The notes under the pieces: model-generated | Told to the model about the DNA's origin: nothing | What the model saw: the letters and a program-made list of their open reading frames with translations, nothing else | Databases searched by the model: none | Assembly: GCF_016902445.1 (NCBI RefSeq) | Contig: NZ_JACSNX010000016.1 | Coordinates: forward strand, 1-61,368 | Length of the DNA: 61,368 nucleotides | Direction of reading: 5' to 3' | Source of the DNA: Oscillibacter valericigenes | GTDB lineage: Bacteria; Bacillota; Clostridia; Oscillospirales; Oscillospiraceae | Program-made: the position numbers and the translations under genes | Shown: piece by piece, positions 42,264-50,958 of the stretch | Numbering within the stretch: position 1 is the first letter of the stretch | Layout of the letters: each line of letters opens with the position of its first letter

Positions 42264-43646
42264 ATGATGAAACTTTGGGGCGGACGCTTTCAAAAGGATA
42301 CCGACCAGCTGGTGAACGCGCTCAATGCCTCCATCAGCTTCGACCAGCGGCTGTACAGGGAAGACATCACCGGCTCCATGGCCCACGCCCAGATGCTGGC
42401 CGACTGCGGCATCATCTCTCAGGAGGACGCCGCCGCCATCATCGACGGGCTCCAGGGCATCCTGGCGGACATCGAGGCGGGGAAGGTGGAATTCACCGCC
42501 GACAACGAGGACATCCACATGAATGTGGAGGCCCTGCTCACCGCCCGCATCGGCGACGCGGGCAAGCGGCTCCACACCGCCCGCAGCCGCAACGACCAGG
42601 TGGCTCTGGACTTCCGGATGTACGTCCGGGAGCAGATCCCTGTGATCGTGGGCCAGCTGCTGGAGCTGGAGACGGTCCTCTGCCGCCAGGCGAAGCAGTA
42701 CCAGACCGCCGTTATGCCCGGCTACACCCACCTGCAGCGGGCCCAGCCCATCTCCTTTGCCCAGCATCTGATGGCCTACGCCGCCATGTTCCGCCGGGAC
42801 GTGACCCGGCTGGAGGACTGCAAGGCCCGGCTGGACGAGTGCCCCCTGGGCTCCGGCGCCCTGGCGGGCACCACCTATCCCATTGACCGGTGGGAGACGG
42901 CCAAGGCTTTGGGCTTCGCCGCCCCCATGGGCAACTCCCTGGACGGCGTCAGCGACCGGGACTATGCCCTGGAGCTGTTGAGCGGCCTGTCCATTTTGAT
43001 GATGCACCTGAGCCGCTTCGCGGAGGAGGTCATTCTCTGGTGCAGCTGGGAGTTCAAGTTTATCGAGCTAGACGACGCCTACGCCACCGGCAGCAGCATC
43101 ATGCCTCAGAAGAAAAACCCGGACGTGGCGGAGCTGGTCCGGGGCAAGACGGGGCGGGTCTACGGCGACCTGATGAGTCTGCTGACCGTCATGAAGGGCC
43201 TGCCCCTGGCGTATAACAAGGATATGCAGGAGGACAAGGAGCCGGTGTTCGACGCCGTGGACACGGTGGAGATGTGCCTGCCGGTGTTCGCGGCCATGCT
43301 GGACACCATGACCGTCCGGACGGACAACATGCGCAGGGCCGCCGGCCACGGCTTCATCAACGCCACCGACTGCGCCGACTACCTGACGAAAAAGGGCATG
43401 CCCTTCCGGGACGCCTACACCGTCACCGGCAAGCTGGTGGCCCAGTGCACGGCCCAGGGCAAGACGCTGGAGGAGCTGTCCCTGGAGGAGCTGCAGGCGG
43501 TGTCGCCCCTGTTTGAGCAGGACGTGTACGACGCACTGAACCTGGAGAACTGCATGGCCCTGCGCTCCAGCTACGGCGGCCCGGCGGTCAGTGAGACCAC
43601 GAGGCAGATCGGAGAGATCGAGCAGTTCATTCAGGAGCGGAGCTGA
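42264..43646 (+). CDS. argH: Argininosuccinate lyase
   Basis: Splits argininosuccinate into arginine and fumarate. The 460-aa protein has KLWGGRFQ at the N-terminus, HTARSRNDQVA near residue 106, the catalytic-loop signature GSSIMPQKKNPDVAEL near 280 and the THLQRAQP segment. The ATG at 42264 (or the adjacent 42267) has AAAGGAA upstream. The open frame extends far upstream into the repeat, but that part is not homologous to the family. Confidence 0.97.
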   Translation: MMKLWGGRFQKDTDQLVNALNASISFDQRLYREDITGSMAHAQMLADCGIISQEDAAAIIDGLQGILADIEAGKVEFTADNEDIHMNVEALLTARIGDAGKRLHTARSRNDQVALDFRMYVREQIPVIVGQLLELETVLCRQAKQYQTAVMPGYTHLQRAQPISFAQHLMAYAAMFRRDVTRLEDCKARLDECPLGSGALAGTTYPIDRWETAKALGFAAPMGNSLDGVSDRDYALELLSGLSILMMHLSRFAEEVILWCSWEFKFIELDDAYATGSSIMPQKKNPDVAELVRGKTGRVYGDLMSLLTVMKGLPLAYNKDMQEDKEPVFDAVDTVEMCLPVFAAMLDTMTVRTDNMRRAAGHGFINATDCADYLTKKGMPFRDAYTVTGKLVAQCTAQGKTLEELSLEELQAVSPLFEQDVYDALNLENCMALRSSYGGPAVSETTRQIGEIEQFIQERS

Positions 43647-43767
43647 CAATTAGGAATGAGAAATTAGGAATGAGGAATTCTGGTGTCCGGCGGAGCCGGA
43701 CGATTTGAAAACTGTGCGCCTGCGGCGCACACCACAATTCCTAACTCCTAATTCCTAACTCCTAACT
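43647..43767. repeat. Fold-back repeat element B (TTAGGAA type) between argH and argC
   Basis: The left arm has repeats of the form AATTAGGAATGAG (43649-43679). Next is the mini-hairpin GTCCGGC-GGA-GCCGGAC (43685-43701), then a second mini-hairpin GTGCGCC-TGC-GGCGCAC (43714-43730). The right arm is complementary (ATTCCTAACTCCT repeats, 43736-43767). The second hairpin and what follows it are identical to element C for 31 bases. Confidence 0.88.
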
Positions 43768-43785
43768 TTTGAGCGGAGGGGTTAT

Positions 43786-44727
43786 ATGAAACCCAAAATC
43801 TACATCGACGGAAAAGACGGCACCACGGGCCTGCAGATCTATGACCGGCTGGCAGCGCGGAGCGATATCGACCTGCTGCTGATCGACGAGGACAAGCGGA
43901 AGGACCCGGCGGAGCGGAAAAAGCTGATGGCGGCAGCGGACATCGTGTTCCTCTGCCTGCCGGATGCGGCGGCCGTGGAGGCGGTGGCCCTGGCGGAGGG
44001 CACCAACGCCCGGATCATCGACGCCTCCACCGCCCACCGGACGGCGCCGGGCTGGGTCTACGGCTTCCCGGAGCTGAAAAAGGGCCAGCGGGAGGCCATC
44101 GCCAAGGCCAAATACGTGGCCAACCCCGGGTGCCATGCCACGGGCTTTATCGCCATCGCGGCCCCGCTGGTGCAGGCGGGGGTGCTGCCGGCAGACGCGG
44201 ACCTCTGCTGCTTCTCCCTCACCGGCTATTCCGGCGGCGGCAAGAAGATGATCGCCCAGTACGAGGCGCCGGAGAAGGGGGAAGCCCTTTACAGTCCCGG
44301 CCTCTACGGCCTGGGGCAGAACCACAAGCACCTGCCGGAGATGCAGAAGATCTGCGGCCTGACAAAGCCGCCGGTGTTCACCCCCATTGTGGATGACTAC
44401 TACAAGGGCATGGCAACCACCGTGCCTCTGCACATGGATCAGCTGACGGGGGTCTCCACTCTGCACGAGGTCTGGCAGGTGCTGGCGGACCACTACGCCG
44501 GGGAAAAACTGGTCCGCGTGGCGCCGGAGGGCGCCGGAGACCTGGGCGGCAAGCTCTACGGCAACGCCAAGGCTGGGGACAACGGCCTGACTCTGGTGGC
44601 GGCGGGGAACGACGAGACCTTCACCATCACCGCCCTGTTCGACAATCTGGGAAAGGGCGCCTCCGGCGCGGCGGTGCAGAACATGAATCTGATGTTAGGG
44701 CTTGAAGAGACCGCCGGCCTGTTGTGA
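43786..44727 (+). CDS. argC: N-acetyl-gamma-glutamyl-phosphate reductase (short ArgC type)
   Basis: Reduces N-acetylglutamyl phosphate to the semialdehyde with NADPH. The 313-aa protein belongs to the shorter of the two ArgC types. It has the nucleotide-binding start YIDGKDGTTG, the catalytic cysteine Cys116 in NPGCHATGF, and the GYSGGGK segment. GGAGGGG precedes the ATG. It is flanked on both sides by fold-back repeat elements. Confidence 0.94.
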   Translation: MKPKIYIDGKDGTTGLQIYDRLAARSDIDLLLIDEDKRKDPAERKKLMAAADIVFLCLPDAAAVEAVALAEGTNARIIDASTAHRTAPGWVYGFPELKKGQREAIAKAKYVANPGCHATGFIAIAAPLVQAGVLPADADLCCFSLTGYSGGGKKMIAQYEAPEKGEALYSPGLYGLGQNHKHLPEMQKICGLTKPPVFTPIVDDYYKGMATTVPLHMDQLTGVSTLHEVWQVLADHYAGEKLVRVAPEGAGDLGGKLYGNAKAGDNGLTLVAAGNDETFTITALFDNLGKGASGAAVQNMNLMLGLEETAGLL

Positions 44728-44823
44728 GATAAAAGCGAAGAGATAAAGGATAAGAGATAGGCGTTATCCGTTTTTTCGGGATGGTAAATATCTTTTATCT
44801 TTTATCTGTTATCTCTTATCTGA
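44726..44823. repeat. Fold-back repeat element D (GATAAAA type) between argC and argJ
   Basis: It begins inside the argC stop codon. The left arm has GAGATAAAAG-, AGATAAAGG- and ATAAGAGATA-type repeats, and the right arm is the complementary ATCTTTTATCTTTTATC and TTATCTCTTATC. The centre ATCC-GTTTTTTC-GGGAT lacks the GTCCGGC hairpin of element A. Confidence 0.82.
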
Positions 44824-44844
44824 TCTGAAGAGAGGATGGATATT

Positions 44845-46071
44845 ATGTTGCACTTCATCGCCGGCGGCGTGTGCGCCGCCCAGGGCTTCCGGGCCGGGGG
44901 CATCCACGTGGGCGTCAAGACCCACGCGGCCTGGAAAAAGGACGTGGCGCTGATCGTGTCCGACGTGGACTGCGCCTGCGCCGCCGTCTATACGAAAAAC
45001 GCCGTGAAGGCCGCCCACATCCACGTGGACAAGCGCCATCTGGCGGACGGGAAGGCCAGGGCCGCGGTCATCAACAGCGGAAACGCCAACGCCTGCGCCC
45101 CCATGGGGGAGGAGAACGCCGAGCGGGTCTGCGCGGCGGCGGCCAAGGCCATCGGCTGTCCGGCAGAGGACATCGTGGCGGCGTCCACCGGCGTCATCGG
45201 CCAGACGCTGAACGTGTCCGTCATCGAGGCGGGCATGCCGGAGCTGTATAGTTCCGTCTCCCACAGCCCGGAGGGCAGCGACGCGGCCGCCCACGCCATC
45301 ATGACGACGGACACCGTGAAGAAGGAGCTGGCGGTGGAGACCACCATCGGCGGCAGGACCGTGCGGATCGGCGGCATCGCCAAGGGCTCCGGCATGATCC
45401 ACCCCAACATGGGCACCATGCTGTGCTTCCTCACCACGGACTGTGCCATCTCTCCGGAGATGATCAAGTCCGCCCTGCTGGACACTGTCCGGGTCAGCTT
45501 CAACCGTATCAGCGTGGACGGCGACACCTCCACCAACGACACCTGCTGTGTCCTGGCCAACGGCCTGGCGGGGAACGCGGTCATCACGGAGAAGGGCCCG
45601 GACTACGACGCCTTCGTGGAGGCCCTGAAGGCCCTGTGCGTGGAGCTGGCCAAGCAGATGGCCTCCGACGGGGAGGGAGCGACTCATCTCATCACCTGCA
45701 CCGTCACCGGGGCCAAAAGCGAGGAGAGCGCCGAGATCATTGCCAAGTCCGTGATCTCCTCCACCCTCACCAAGGCGGCCATCTTCGGCGCCGACGCCAA
45801 CTGGGGCCGGGTGCTGTGCGCCATGGGCTACTCCGGGGAGGACTTTGACCCGGACCAGGTGGATGTGGCCTTTGCCAGTGCGGCCGGCAGCATCCCGGTG
45901 TGCGCCAAGGGCCGGGGGCTGGAGTTCGACGAGACGAAGGCCAAACAGATCCTGAAAGAGCACGATGTGACCATTGCCGTCGCCATGGGCGAGGGAGACG
46001 GCAGCTGCACCTGCTGGGGGTGCGACCTGACCTATGAGTATGTGAAGATCAACGGGGATTATCGGACTTGA
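44845..46071 (+). CDS. argJ: Bifunctional glutamate N-acetyltransferase / amino-acid acetyltransferase
   Basis: Recycles the acetyl group from N-acetylornithine to glutamate and may also make N-acetylglutamate from acetyl-CoA. The 408-aa precursor self-cleaves before a conserved threonine. Here the site is MGTMLCFLTTD, with Thr191 as nucleophile preceded by Gly rather than the common Ala. KGSGMIHPN and the C-terminal half are complete. The ATG at 44845 is 9 nt after AGAGAGG; the in-frame ATG at 44836 abuts that site. Confidence 0.95.
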   Translation: MLHFIAGGVCAAQGFRAGGIHVGVKTHAAWKKDVALIVSDVDCACAAVYTKNAVKAAHIHVDKRHLADGKARAAVINSGNANACAPMGEENAERVCAAAAKAIGCPAEDIVAASTGVIGQTLNVSVIEAGMPELYSSVSHSPEGSDAAAHAIMTTDTVKKELAVETTIGGRTVRIGGIAKGSGMIHPNMGTMLCFLTTDCAISPEMIKSALLDTVRVSFNRISVDGDTSTNDTCCVLANGLAGNAVITEKGPDYDAFVEALKALCVELAKQMASDGEGATHLITCTVTGAKSEESAEIIAKSVISSTLTKAAIFGADANWGRVLCAMGYSGEDFDPDQVDVAFASAAGSIPVCAKGRGLEFDETKAKQILKEHDVTIAVAMGEGDGSCTCWGCDLTYEYVKINGDYRT

Positions 46072-46159
46072 TTCGGGATGGCCGATGGCACCCCTGCGGG
46101 GAGCGGGGATGGGCCGCCGGACGGCGGCAGCTGATTTTGAAGAAAAGAGTTGATGGAAC

Positions 46160-47020
46160 ATGTCCTCCCACGCACAGCAGGCGCGGACTTTGGTGGAAGC
46201 CCTGCCCTATATCCAGAAATTTACCGGCAAGACCATCGTGGTCAAGTACGGCGGCAACGCCATGGTGTCGGAAGCGTTGAGAAAAGCCGTCATGTGTGAT
46301 ATCATCCTGCTGAGCCTGGTGGGCATCCGGGTGGTGGTGGTCCACGGCGGCGGGCCGGAGATCAGCGAGATGCTGAAGAAGATCGGCCACGAGAGCCGCT
46401 TTGTGGACGGCCTGCGCTATACCGACGCCGAGACCATGGACGTGGTCCAGTCCGTCCTCTGCGGCAAGGTGAACAAGAACCTGGTGGCCCAGCTGAACCG
46501 GCTGGGGGGCCAGGCCATCGGCCTGTGCGGCATGGACGGGCAGCTGTTCCAGGCGGTGCAGCTGGATGAGAAGTACGGCCTGGTGGGCAGGATCACCGGC
46601 GTGAACCCGGAGCCGGTGGAAAACGCCCTGCTCAGCGGCTATATCCCTGTGGTCTCCACCGTGGCCCAGGGGGTGGACGCAGACACCGCCTACAACATCA
46701 ATGCGGATACCGCCGCTGCCCAGCTGGCCGCTGCCATGGGGGCGGAGAAGCTGATCCTGCTGACAGACGTGCGGGGCCTGCTGCGGGACCCCAGGGACGA
46801 GGGGACGCTGATCCATGTGCTCCACACCTATGAGGTACCGGAGCTGGCGGCCCAGGGCATCATCTCCGGGGGCATGATCCCCAAGATGGAGTGCTGTGTG
46901 GACGCCATCGACGGCGGCGTGGAGCGGGTCCATATCCTGGACGGCCGCATCCCTCACTCCATTCTCATCGAGCTGCTCAGCGACGAGGGCATCGGCACCA
47001 TGCTGCAAAAGGAGGACTGA
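46160..47020 (+). CDS. argB: Acetylglutamate kinase
   Basis: Phosphorylates N-acetylglutamate, often the arginine-inhibited step. The 286-aa protein shows VVKYGGNAM near residue 27, VVVHGGGPEIS near 58, NINADTAAAQLA near 177 and SGGMIPKM near 236. An N-terminal helix of about 15 residues before the core is the feature of arginine-sensitive hexameric kinases, so feedback inhibition is likely (inference). argD follows after 3 bp. Confidence 0.95.
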   Translation: MSSHAQQARTLVEALPYIQKFTGKTIVVKYGGNAMVSEALRKAVMCDIILLSLVGIRVVVVHGGGPEISEMLKKIGHESRFVDGLRYTDAETMDVVQSVLCGKVNKNLVAQLNRLGGQAIGLCGMDGQLFQAVQLDEKYGLVGRITGVNPEPVENALLSGYIPVVSTVAQGVDADTAYNINADTAAAQLAAAMGAEKLILLTDVRGLLRDPRDEGTLIHVLHTYEVPELAAQGIISGGMIPKMECCVDAIDGGVERVHILDGRIPHSILIELLSDEGIGTMLQKED

Positions 47021-47023
47021 ACC

Positions 47024-48202
47024 ATGACGAGCCGGGAGATCATGTCCCTGACGGACCAGTACATCCTGCACACTTACGGCCGCTTCCCGGTGGCCATCGA
47101 CCACGGGGAGGGAGCCACCCTCTTCGACCCGGAGGGGAACGCCTATATCGACTTCACCAGCGGCATCGGCGTCAGCGACCTGGGGTACGGAAACCAGCCC
47201 TGGGCGGATGCTATCGCGGCACAGGCGAAGAAGCTGGGCCATGTGTCCAACCTGTTCTACACGGAGCCCCCGGCCCGGCTGGCGGAGATCCTGTGCCGGC
47301 GCACCGGCATGAGCGGCGTGTTCTTTGCCAACGGCGGCGGCGAGGCCAACGAGGGTATGATCAAGCTGGCGAGAAAGTACAGCTTCGACAAGTACGGCCA
47401 GGGCCGGGCCGCCATCATCACCCTGAACAACTCCTTCCACGGCCGCACCATCACCACCCTGACCGCCACCGGCCAGGCGGTGTTCCACAACTACTTCTTC
47501 CCCTTCACCGAGGGGTTCCGGTACGCCGACGCCAACGACCTCGCCTCGCTGGAGGCCGCGGCGGGAGACGATGTCTGCGCCGTCATGGTGGAGCTGGTGC
47601 AGGGGGAGGGCGGCGTGCTGCCCCTGGACCGGGACTACGTCCACGCTGTGGCGAAGCTCTGCGCCGAACGAGACTGGCTGCTGCTGGTGGACGAGGTCCA
47701 GACCGGCGTGGGCCGGACCGGCAGCCTCTTCGCCTTCCAGCAGTACGGTATTCTGCCGGACGTGGCATCCTTTGCCAAGGGCATCGCCGGGGGGCTGCCC
47801 ATGAGCGGTATCCTGGCAAATGAGAAGTGTCGGGACGTGCTGGGTCCCGGCACCCACGCCACCACCTTCGGCGCCAACCCGGTGTGCGCCGCCGCGGGAC
47901 TGGTGGTGCAGGAGACGCTGAGCGACGCGTTCCTGGAGGACGTCCAGGCCAAGGGCACCTATCTGCGCAACCAGATCGAGGCCCTGGACCTGCCCTGCTT
48001 CGGCGCCACCCGGGGCCTGGGGCTGATGATCGGCATCGAGGTGCGGGACGGCTTCAGCAACAAGGAGATCGCAAACAAGCTGATCGAAAACGGCCTGCTG
48101 GTGCTGACCGCCGGCCCGGGCATGCGCCTGCTTCCGCCCCTGGTGATCTCCAAGGAGGAGATGGACAAAGGCGTGGCGATCATGAAGGAGACGCTGGGGT
48201 AA
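47024..48202 (+). CDS. argD: Acetylornithine aminotransferase
   Basis: PLP-dependent class III aminotransferase converting N-acetylglutamate semialdehyde to N-acetylornithine. The 392-aa protein has DFTSGIGV near residue 43, NGGGEANE near 104, FHGRT near 137, DEVQTGVGRTG near 222 and the PLP lysine in SFAKGIAGG near 250. It starts 3 bp after argB, so the two are tightly coupled. Its stop codon is the first part of repeat element C. Confidence 0.95.
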   Translation: MTSREIMSLTDQYILHTYGRFPVAIDHGEGATLFDPEGNAYIDFTSGIGVSDLGYGNQPWADAIAAQAKKLGHVSNLFYTEPPARLAEILCRRTGMSGVFFANGGGEANEGMIKLARKYSFDKYGQGRAAIITLNNSFHGRTITTLTATGQAVFHNYFFPFTEGFRYADANDLASLEAAAGDDVCAVMVELVQGEGGVLPLDRDYVHAVAKLCAERDWLLLVDEVQTGVGRTGSLFAFQQYGILPDVASFAKGIAGGLPMSGILANEKCRDVLGPGTHATTFGANPVCAAAGLVVQETLSDAFLEDVQAKGTYLRNQIEALDLPCFGATRGLGLMIGIEVRDGFSNKEIANKLIENGLLVLTAGPGMRLLPPLVISKEEMDKGVAIMKETLG

Positions 48203-48320
48203 TTAGGAATTAGGAGTTAGGAATTAGGAGTTTCGGAGTCCGGCACAGCCGGACAGATCCAGATCGTGCGCCTGCGGCGCACACCACAATTCCTAATTTC
48301 TCATTCCTCATTCCTAATTC
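48200..48320. repeat. Fold-back repeat element C (TTAGGAA type) between argD and argF
   Basis: It overlaps the argD stop codon (TAATTAGGAATTAGGAG). Next is the mini-hairpin GTCCGGC-ACA-GCCGGAC (48238-48254), whose loop differs from element B while both stem arms are identical. The hairpin GTGCGCC-TGC-GGCGCAC (48266-48282) follows, then a complementary right arm (ATTCCTAATTTCTCATTCC). Confidence 0.88.
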
Positions 48321-48356
48321 AACAACGGAAGCATGATATGCAGAAAGGAAGTCGCT

Positions 48357-49340
48357 ATGAACGACCATAAGCACTTTTTAAAGCTCCTGGACTTTACCCC
48401 GGCGGAGATCCAGCAGTTTCTGGACACCGCCGCCGACCTGAAGGCCAAGAAGAAGGCCGGCGTCCCCCACCGGTACCTGGAGGGGAAGAACGTGGCATTG
48501 ATCTTTGAAAAGACCTCCACCCGGACCCGGTGCGCCTTTGAGGTGGCGGCCCAGGACCTGGGGATGGGCTCCACCTACCTGGGTCCCACCGGCAGCCAGA
48601 TCGGCGTGAAGGAGTCCATCGCCGACACCGCCCGGGTGCTGGGCCGCATGTACGACGGCATCGAGTACCGGGGCTTCGGGCAGGCCATCGTGGAGGAGCT
48701 GGCCCAGTACGCCGGGGTGCCGGTGTTCAACGGCCTGACCAACGAGTTCCACCCCACCCAGATCCTGGCGGATTTCCTCACCATCCAGGAGCACTTCGGG
48801 AAGCTCAAGGGCATCAAGCTGGTGTACCTGGGAGACGCCCGGTTCAACATGGGCAATTCCCTGATGGTGGGCTGCGCCAAAATGGGGATGCACTTCGTGG
48901 CCTGCGCCCCCAAGGCCTACATGCCGGATCAGAAGCTGATCGACACCTGTCAGGCCATCGCCAAGGAGACCGGCGCCGTGCTGGAGTTTATCGAGGATCC
49001 CATGGCGGCCACCAAGGGCGCCGACGTGCTGTACACGGACGTGTGGGTCTCCATGGGCGAGCCGGTAGAGGTCTGGCAGGAGCGGATCGCCGCCCTGGCC
49101 CCCTATCAGGTGACGCAGGCGCTGATGGACAACGCCGGGCCCCAGTGTAAGTTCATGCACTGCCTGCCCGCCTACCACGACCACAAGACCAAGGTGGGGA
49201 AAGAGATGGGCGAGAAGTTCGGCCGGGAGGCCATGGAGGTCACCGACGAGGTGTTCGAGTCCCCGGCCTCCATCGTCTTTGACGAGGCGGAGAACCGGAT
49301 GCACACCATCAAGGCCGTGATGTACGAGCTGATGAAGTGA
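48357..49340 (+). CDS. argF: Ornithine carbamoyltransferase
   Basis: Forms citrulline from ornithine and carbamoyl phosphate. The 327-aa protein has the carbamoyl-phosphate loop STRTR near residue 53, HPTQ near 132, the ornithine-binding DVWVSMGE near 228 and MHCLPA near 266. GAAAGGAAG precedes the ATG at 48357. It is the last arg gene, followed by a strong bidirectional terminator. The carbamoyl phosphate synthase genes are not in the window. Confidence 0.96.
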   Translation: MNDHKHFLKLLDFTPAEIQQFLDTAADLKAKKKAGVPHRYLEGKNVALIFEKTSTRTRCAFEVAAQDLGMGSTYLGPTGSQIGVKESIADTARVLGRMYDGIEYRGFGQAIVEELAQYAGVPVFNGLTNEFHPTQILADFLTIQEHFGKLKGIKLVYLGDARFNMGNSLMVGCAKMGMHFVACAPKAYMPDQKLIDTCQAIAKETGAVLEFIEDPMAATKGADVLYTDVWVSMGEPVEVWQERIAALAPYQVTQALMDNAGPQCKFMHCLPAYHDHKTKVGKEMGEKFGREAMEVTDEVFESPASIVFDEAENRMHTIKAVMYELMK

Positions 49341-49349
49341 GAGAATGGG

Positions 49350-49383
49350 AAAGCGCCCCGGAGCGAGAGCTCCGGGGCGCTTT
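49350..49383. terminator. Bidirectional terminator after argF
   Basis: A perfect 15-bp stem (AAAGCGCCCCGGAGC and complement) with GAGA loop, between convergent genes. Confidence 0.92.
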
Positions 49384-49386
49384 GCG

Positions 49387-50727
49387 TCAGTTCCAGATAG
49401 GCAGCAGGTCGCCGGGCTGCCAGCTGCCGGCATACCGGTCGTTCAGGTCATACAGGCTGTCCTGGTAGAGGGCACCGTTCCGATTCCGCCAGCACCCCAC
49501 AAAGCTCCAGTAGTCCTGGCCGTGGTCGTCGGTGACATGCACCGCCGCCAGCAGGGCGTCTCCGGTGTTCAGCCGGATGGGGGACACGTCCGTCTCCACC
49601 GGCACGTACATCTGCACATAGCCCTGCCGCCGCCACAGCTCCACGGCGTCCTCCAGCGGAGCCGACCAGAGGGGCTCCTCTTCTCCGTGGCGGAAGAGGG
49701 CCAGCTCCGCGTCCGCCAGCTCCACCGGCAGTTCCGTGTCGTTTTCGACCTGCAGGTCCAGATTGCCCAGGGTGAGCCGCCCCGCTGCCCAATCCGTCTC
49801 CCAGCGGCCATCCACCTCCAGCCGGTAGTCTGTGAGATTCCAATACAGGGAGTCCAGCGTCTCCGTCCGGACAGTGTCCCCGCCGGCGAAGGAGACAGAG
49901 ATCGTGGTGTCGGTTGGATAAACCGGGAAATCTCCCGGGACGTCCGGGGAGTCGCCCATGGGCACCGCCCAGTTCTCCACGGTGAAGATGCCGCCCTCGT
50001 TCCGAGCCGGGGGCGAGGAGGAGGTCTCTCCACTGTCTGCCCGGGCGGTGAAGGTCACCACCATGCCCTCTGTGTACTCCCTGGGGGTCACGCTGGCCGT
50101 CAGGTACCACACCGCCTCCTCCAGGCTGTAGTCCGCCACCCGGATGTCATAGCCGCTGATGATGCTGTTCTGCGCTTTTAGCAGGCCGGAGAGCTGGCCG
50201 GTGAGGGACCCGATCTGGCTGCTGACGCTGCTCTGGACGTAGTTTACCTGATCCTGGACCTGATCCAGCCGGCGCCCCAGAGAGGAGAAGATGCCATTCA
50301 GAACCAGGACGATCAGCAGCCCGGCGGCACAGGCCCCGGCCCCCGCGGCGAGCTTTTTCCGCCGGCTCCACCGGGGCCGCCGGGCCGCCTCCAGATACTT
50401 CTGCACAATGGCCTCCACCGCCGCCAGCTCCCGGCCGGACAGCTCTTCCACCGGGGCGGTGTTTTCCGCCTCTTCGCCGGAGGTCTCCGCGGCCTCTTCC
50501 TCGGTTGGTTCCTCCGCCGCCGGCTCCACCCCCAGCAGGGCGCCGATGGTGACGCCGAAGATGCGGCTCATGGCGATGAGGTTCTCCAGGTCCGGCACAC
50601 TGGCGTCAGATTCCCATTTGCTGACCGCCTGGCGGCTGACGCCCAGCCGCTCCCCCAGGGATTCCTGAGAGAGGCCGGCGGCCTTCCGGGCCTCCTGGAT
50701 GCGGCGGCCCAGGGTCTGCTCCTGCAT
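49387..50727 (-). CDS. Membrane-anchored XRE-family transcriptional regulator
   Basis: A 446-aa one-component sensor-regulator. The N-terminal helix-turn-helix (LSQESLGERLGVSRQAVSKWE, in two parts, residues 19-39) is followed by an acidic linker (68-95), a basic patch RPRWSRRKK, one membrane helix (about 127-146), a coiled-coil-like segment (GRRLDQVQDQVNYVQSSV near 152-170) and a 260-residue extracytoplasmic region that looks like two beta domains. AAAGGAG precedes the ATG at 50727. It is divergent from the C45 peptidase gene, with inverted repeats between them, so it probably controls that promoter and its own. Confidence 0.85.
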   Translation of the reverse strand: MQEQTLGRRIQEARKAAGLSQESLGERLGVSRQAVSKWESDASVPDLENLIAMSRIFGVTIGALLGVEPAAEEPTEEEAAETSGEEAENTAPVEELSGRELAAVEAIVQKYLEAARRPRWSRRKKLAAGAGACAAGLLIVLVLNGIFSSLGRRLDQVQDQVNYVQSSVSSQIGSLTGQLSGLLKAQNSIISGYDIRVADYSLEEAVWYLTASVTPREYTEGMVVTFTARADSGETSSSPPARNEGGIFTVENWAVPMGDSPDVPGDFPVYPTDTTISVSFAGGDTVRTETLDSLYWNLTDYRLEVDGRWETDWAAGRLTLGNLDLQVENDTELPVELADAELALFRHGEEEPLWSAPLEDAVELWRRQGYVQMYVPVETDVSPIRLNTGDALLAAVHVTDDHGQDYWSFVGCWRNRNGALYQDSLYDLNDRYAGSWQPGDLLPIWN

Positions 50728-50840
50728 ACGATCCACTCCTTTGCTGCCTCTACCATAGCAGAGTTGGGACAAAAGCACAACCACCGGCGGGTTTCCCCAG
50801 TGTCAACGGCCGGTTGCGGGTCTGAGAAAACGGAATGATT

Positions 50841-50862
50841 TTTACTGAAATACGGCAGTAAA
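50841..50862. promoter_or_regulatory. Inverted repeat, possible operator 1
   Basis: TTTACTG, 8 bp, CAGTAAA: perfect 7-bp arms in the divergent region between the membrane-bound XRE gene and the C45 peptidase gene. Confidence 0.55.
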
Positions 50863-50900
50863 CAAATAAAAATTACCATCTTGACAACAATTTTTATTTG
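50863..50900. promoter_or_regulatory. Inverted repeat, possible operator 2, over the C45 promoter
   Basis: CAAATAAAAATT, 14 bp, AATTTTTATTTG: perfect 12-bp arms. The right arm lies between the -35 and -10 of the rightward promoter. Confidence 0.65.
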
Positions 50901-50909
50901 TTCTATGGT
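50881..50909 (+). promoter_or_regulatory. Promoter for the C45 peptidase gene
   Basis: TTGACA, a 17-bp spacer and TATGGT, about 50 bp before the ATG. Confidence 0.8.
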
Positions 50910-50958
50910 AGGGGCAGAGCTGCCGGCGGCTCCTGATCTTAAAGAGGAGCTGAATGAT

